Shown here: positions 13,850-16,824 of the stretch, piece after piece
Numbering within the stretch: the first letter of the stretch is position 1
How the letters are laid out: every line of letters starts with the position of its first letter
Translations under genes and position numbers: made by a program
Origin: Solirubrobacterales bacterium
GTDB taxonomy: Bacteria; Actinomycetota; Thermoleophilia; Solirubrobacterales; Solirubrobacteraceae
Assembly (NCBI GenBank): GCA_026392325.1
Contig: JAPLCH010000258.1
Span: 5,975-22,798 of the forward strand
Direction of reading: 5' to 3'
Length of the DNA stretch: 16,824 nucleotides
The notes under the pieces: model-generated
What the model saw: only the letters and a program-made list of their open reading frames with translations
Told to the model about the DNA's origin: nothing
Database searches by the model: none

Positions 13850-15147
13850 CCTTCGCTCGACAACAGGCTGGTCAGCTGCGGAGAGGCCTTCCTTGTGGCC
13901 GCGTGATTACAGATCAGTCTGGTCAGGCAACGGTGCTGATGGTGGCGATCGTGTTTGGCGTTTTGGCCTGCTCCACGGTCGGTTGGGGAGTTGCAAGAGT
14001 TGCCGACCTCCGGCAGCACCAACAGGCAATTGCGGATATTGCAGCGCTGAGTGGTGCCAGGACAATGTGGTCCGGGGGCAGCCAGCTGAGCGCGGAGACA
14101 GCGGCGCGACAGGCGGCAGCTGCAAATGGAGTTGGTTCGTTGACGATCCTCCCTCCCGAGGCATCTGACCCTCCGCAGAGCATTCGGATCCGAGTCAACG
14201 ATCCCATCCGCATCGGGGCTGGTGATCTAGCCATTAGCTTCGCGTTTCATCAGTCGAGTGCCGCTGCGGTTTCGGACTGGTTCGGAGGAGGCATGACTCC
14301 CGGTCCCGGGGACTACAAGGGGCCATTCATGTGGCGGCAAGGAAAGCCTATGCGCCCTGATGTGGCACTCGCATTTGATCGGATGCAGGGAGCCGCCCAC
14401 CTGTCTGGAGTGGTCCTCACCATCAACAGCGCTTGGAGGTCAAGCACGGAACAGGCTGCACTGTTTGCAGCTCACCCTGACCCAAAGTGGGTCGCTCCAC
14501 CTGGTCATTCTCTGCACCGGCTCGGGACAGAGCTGGATCTTGGGCCGCCTGATGCTTATGCGTGGCTGGCAAATCACGCTGGGGCATTCGGATTTGTGCA
14601 GCGCTACTCATGGGAAGCGTGGCACTTTGGGTACACCCGCAGTCCGGGCAGTTCCGCAGTTGGCTTTGGCCGGAGAACCTTGGCCTCAGGCGGGCCCCCA
14701 ACGGGAGCTCAGCCGGGGGCAGGAGCGCTACAGGCCTGGGTTCCTGCCCGTTACAGAGACCTCATCCTGACCGTCTCCAAGCGCAGGGGCGTGTCTGCCG
14801 CACTGCTCGCGGCCCAGATAAGAGCGGAGAGCGACTTTCAGCCGGGGATTGTTTCTAGCGCAGGCGCTCAGGGGATCAGTCAACTGATGCCAGACGAGTC
14901 GACCCGGCTGCGAGTAGACCCGTTCGACCCGGCTCAGGCCATTGATGCGCAGGCGAGGCTGATGCGGCAACTGCTCGCAAGGTTTGCTGCTGTCCCGCTA
15001 GCCCTTGCGGCGTACAACGCTGGGCCCAATGCTGTGGCCCGCTGCGGCTGCGTTCCCAACTACACAGAAACCCAGACTTATGTGCGCAGAATTCTCGGCT
15101 GGCTCAGAGATGGTGAGGCCAACATGGTGGTGAGGCTGATCAGCTAG
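13846..15147 (+). CDS. TadE/G-anchored VanY-type peptidase and SLT lytic transglycosylase fusion
   Basis: 433 residues from TTG at 13846, which overlaps the previous stop (TTGA) and has GGGGTGG about 5 bases upstream; a GTG at 13903 is an alternative. Residues 25-72: DQSGQATVLMVAIV opens a single membrane helix, then DLRQHQQAIADIAALSGAR, the TadE/G (Rv3654c-like) stalk. Residues ~160-265: M15B/VanY D,D-peptidase with zinc ligands in SLHRLGTELD (His224, Asp231) and EAWH (Glu257 base, His260). Residues ~300-420: SLT transglycosylase with catalytic Glu328 (RAESDFQP), GAQGISQLMP, ALAAYNAG and YVRRILG. Both active sites look complete. Predicted role: outward-facing peptidoglycan cutting to open a passage for a Tad-like pilus or secretion apparatus. 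It is the last gene of the cluster, ending in the shared CTAG. Confidence 0.85.
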   Translation: MTFARQQAGQLRRGLPCGRVITDQSGQATVLMVAIVFGVLACSTVGWGVARVADLRQHQQAIADIAALSGARTMWSGGSQLSAETAARQAAAANGVGSLTILPPEASDPPQSIRIRVNDPIRIGAGDLAISFAFHQSSAAAVSDWFGGGMTPGPGDYKGPFMWRQGKPMRPDVALAFDRMQGAAHLSGVVLTINSAWRSSTEQAALFAAHPDPKWVAPPGHSLHRLGTELDLGPPDAYAWLANHAGAFGFVQRYSWEAWHFGYTRSPGSSAVGFGRRTLASGGPPTGAQPGAGALQAWVPARYRDLILTVSKRRGVSAALLAAQIRAESDFQPGIVSSAGAQGISQLMPDESTRLRVDPFDPAQAIDAQARLMRQLLARFAAVPLALAAYNAGPNAVARCGCVPNYTETQTYVRRILGWLRDGEANMVVRLIS

Positions 15148-16824
15148 GCGGGCGCAAGCTCGACGGGGATTCCGTTGAGTACTGCGTTGCCGCTCACCTG
15201 GTCCACAACGCCCTCGTCGGTGAGAATGTTGCTGTTGACACCCGCATGGCTGTTTGCCACATCACTGCGTGTGCCTGAAAGCCCATGACCCCAGCCGTGG
15301 GGAAGGCTTACAACGCCAGGGAGAATGTCCTCGGTTATCTCCACTGGTGCAGTCAGGTCGCCAGCTTTGGAGGTCACCTTGATGTTGCCGCCCGCCTCAA
15401 TCCCGAGTGCTCCAGCATCAATCGGGTTGATCTGGAGGGTGCATCGGGCAGGGCCCTTAACCAAAGGCTCAATGATGTGCATCCACGAGTTGTTCGAACG
15501 CAGGTGGCGACGGCCAACAAGAACAAATCCATCATCTATCCGGTTGAGCGCTGCGATAACCCTTGGCACGTCAGCCATGAACTGTGGGGGAGCCACCTCA
15601 ACCATCCCGCTGGGTGTCCTGAGGAAACCTGGCAGTCGAGGACTCAGGGCACCAAGGTCAACTCCGTGCTCGTCGACAATCAAGCGGTCCACGCTCAGAC
15701 CATCGGGCTTGAGGCCGAAGCCGTCGCCGTGGGGTCCGCAACGCAGGAGAATGTCAAGCAGGCGCTCTGGTCCACGACGCTCGGAAACCTGGGAGACAAC
15801 CTCCTCGGGCGTCATTCCAGCGGCAGCAGAGTTATGGCGGCCGAGTTCACTCTTAGCAACCTCCATGGCCACAAAGTCGTCAAGGCCAGTGATGTCAGAG
15901 TCGGCGGGTTGACCCGCGAAGATCATCGCAAGCTTGAGCAGCGTCTCCCACTCGTCCGGGAAACCATCCGGAAGGTCAACCACTGCAGGAGAGAAGTTCG
16001 CAATGTTGCGGATTGAGAGCTGGTAGAAGGCGAGGTCGTAGTGCGACTTGGCAAGTGGTGACGGCGACGGGAAGATGACATCCGCGTGGCGCGTTGTCTC
16101 ATTCAAGTACGGATCAACGCTGATCATGAAATCCAGCCCGGCAAATGCCTTCTCCAGCCGGTCGCCGTTGGGAGCGCTGAGGATTGGGTTTCCGCCGGAG
16201 GTGATCATCACTCGGATCTGGCCTTCGCCTGGAGTGTCGATTTCCTCCGCCAGAGCTGCGGTGGGAAGCTCACCGAGTGACTCCTCAAGGCCACGGACGC
16301 GGGTGCCCCAGCGGCCGGTTGCGATACCGCGGCCCTTGCCCGGCTCACCAGCGAGTCCACCTGCTGCGGGGTCGGGGAACATGACTCCGCCTTCGCGGTC
16401 CAAGTTGCCGGTGACGATGTTCAGAACATCAATCAGCCATGAAGCTGTGGTGCCGAACTCCTGAGTGCACGTGCCAATGCGCCCGTAGACCGATGCTCTG
16501 TCGGCATTGCCAAGATCGCGCGCCAGCGTCCGGATCTCCTCCGCAGTGATCCCGCACTTGGGGGCAACCGTTTCAGGAGCGAAGTGCTCTGCTTCTGCGC
16601 AGATCTCGTCCACGCCGTTAAGAAGCGAAGCCTTGTCGCCCATCTTCTCAAGCCCCTTGCTGACGAACCCCTCATTGAGCAGAACATTGAGGAGGGCAAA
16701 GAGGAGAAACGCATAGGACAAGAGGGCAAGAAGCAGTAACGCCAACGTCAAAGCAAGGACAGATTGCTCCTGACTCATTTTCTTAGTTATAAATGCCAGT
16801 GCTGCTGCCATAAACGGGAGGATG
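15144..16824 (-). CDS. Molybdopterin oxidoreductase, C-terminal part (5' end off the window)
   Basis: About 525 residues are homologous to the large subunit of the DMSO-reductase superfamily. Clear family stretches: FLLFALLNVLLNEGFV, YGRIGTCTQEFGT, VMITSGGNPILSAPNGDRL, DPYLNETTRHADVIFPS (part of the molybdopterin-binding fold) and a C-terminal dinucleotide-binding domain (GRRHLRSNNSWMH, then LPHGWGHG). The Fe4S4-binding N-terminus and the Mo ligand would lie upstream and are absent. From about 16715 to the edge the frame encodes a membrane-helix-like stretch that does not fit the family; see the finding. A potential ATG at 16811 is therefore doubtful as the true start. The reaction and electron partner cannot be specified. 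It converges on the peptidase fusion gene. Confidence 0.8.
   Translation of the reverse strand, partial: ILPFMAAALAFITKKMSQEQSVLALTLALLLLALLSYAFLLFALLNVLLNEGFVSKGLEKMGDKASLLNGVDEICAEAEHFAPETVAPKCGITAEEIRTLARDLGNADRASVYGRIGTCTQEFGTTASWLIDVLNIVTGNLDREGGVMFPDPAAGGLAGEPGKGRGIATGRWGTRVRGLEESLGELPTAALAEEIDTPGEGQIRVMITSGGNPILSAPNGDRLEKAFAGLDFMISVDPYLNETTRHADVIFPSPSPLAKSHYDLAFYQLSIRNIANFSPAVVDLPDGFPDEWETLLKLAMIFAGQPADSDITGLDDFVAMEVAKSELGRHNSAAAGMTPEEVVSQVSERRGPERLLDILLRCGPHGDGFGLKPDGLSVDRLIVDEHGVDLGALSPRLPGFLRTPSGMVEVAPPQFMADVPRVIAALNRIDDGFVLVGRRHLRSNNSWMHIIEPLVKGPARCTLQINPIDAGALGIEAGGNIKVTSKAGDLTAPVEITEDILPGVVSLPHGWGHGLSGTRSDVANSHAGVNSNILTDEGVVDQVSGNAVLNGIPVELAPA

Noticed and set aside
13357..14022. 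Long minus-strand open frame opposite the CpaE-like gene and the start of the peptidase fusion
   Set aside because: It spans two real genes on the other strand and translates to Ser/Pro/Arg-rich sequence typical of GC-rich antisense frames.

Overview
The window looks like a chromosomal contig from an actinomycete-type (Actinomycetota) bacterium. The evidence is a moderately high GC content, frequent GTG and TTG starts, many overlapping start/stop codons, a PstS lipoprotein, and TadE / Rv3654c-like genes. Class-level placement is not possible from the sequence alone. Genes run off both edges: a two-domain reductase on the left and a molybdopterin oxidoreductase on the right. No rRNA, tRNA, CRISPR array, insertion sequence or phage gene was seen.

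Left part (1-5830, all minus strand). In order along the window: a GTG-started fusion of two short-chain dehydrogenase domains of the fatty acyl-CoA reductase type; an exported pentapeptide-repeat protein; a crotonase-family enoyl-CoA hydratase overlapping a 94-residue membrane protein; and a secreted alpha/beta hydrolase with a GHSLGG nucleophile elbow. A perfect CRP/FNR-type palindrome, TGTGA-N6-TCACA, sits just upstream of the reductase gene.

Middle (5830-12442, plus strand). This is a compact phosphate-uptake operon: pstS, pstC, pstA, pstB, phoU, a DUF47 PhoU-like protein with no Pit transporter beside it, then a PhoB/RegX3-type response regulator and a small four-helix membrane protein. 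Upstream of pstS are 11-bp-period direct repeats resembling a PHO box. A second, reverse-oriented pair lies just upstream of the response regulator. A 15-bp stem-loop sits in the first codons of pstC, right after the pstS stop, where it could set the PstS:PstCAB ratio. No sensor kinase is present in the window.

Right part (12443-15147, plus strand). Four overlapping genes form a Tad/Flp-pilus-like accessory cluster: two TadE-like one-helix proteins; a protein resembling a CpaE/MinD ATPase that has lost its Walker A motif; and a striking fusion of a TadE/G-type membrane anchor with a VanY-type D,D-peptidase (M15) and an SLT lytic transglycosylase. The last protein carries two peptidoglycan-cutting activities on one pseudopilin-like anchor and is the best candidate for something undescribed. 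It converges with the minus-strand molybdopterin oxidoreductase so tightly that both stop codons lie in one CTAG. The last ~110 bases of the window look unlike the rest of that oxidoreductase and may be a chimeric contig end.

Inferred joint picture: phosphate limitation is sensed through Pst/PhoU and the response regulator, which may also act on neighbouring secreted enzymes and the Tad-like cluster. The link from phosphate to the Tad cluster rests only on adjacency and weak repeats.
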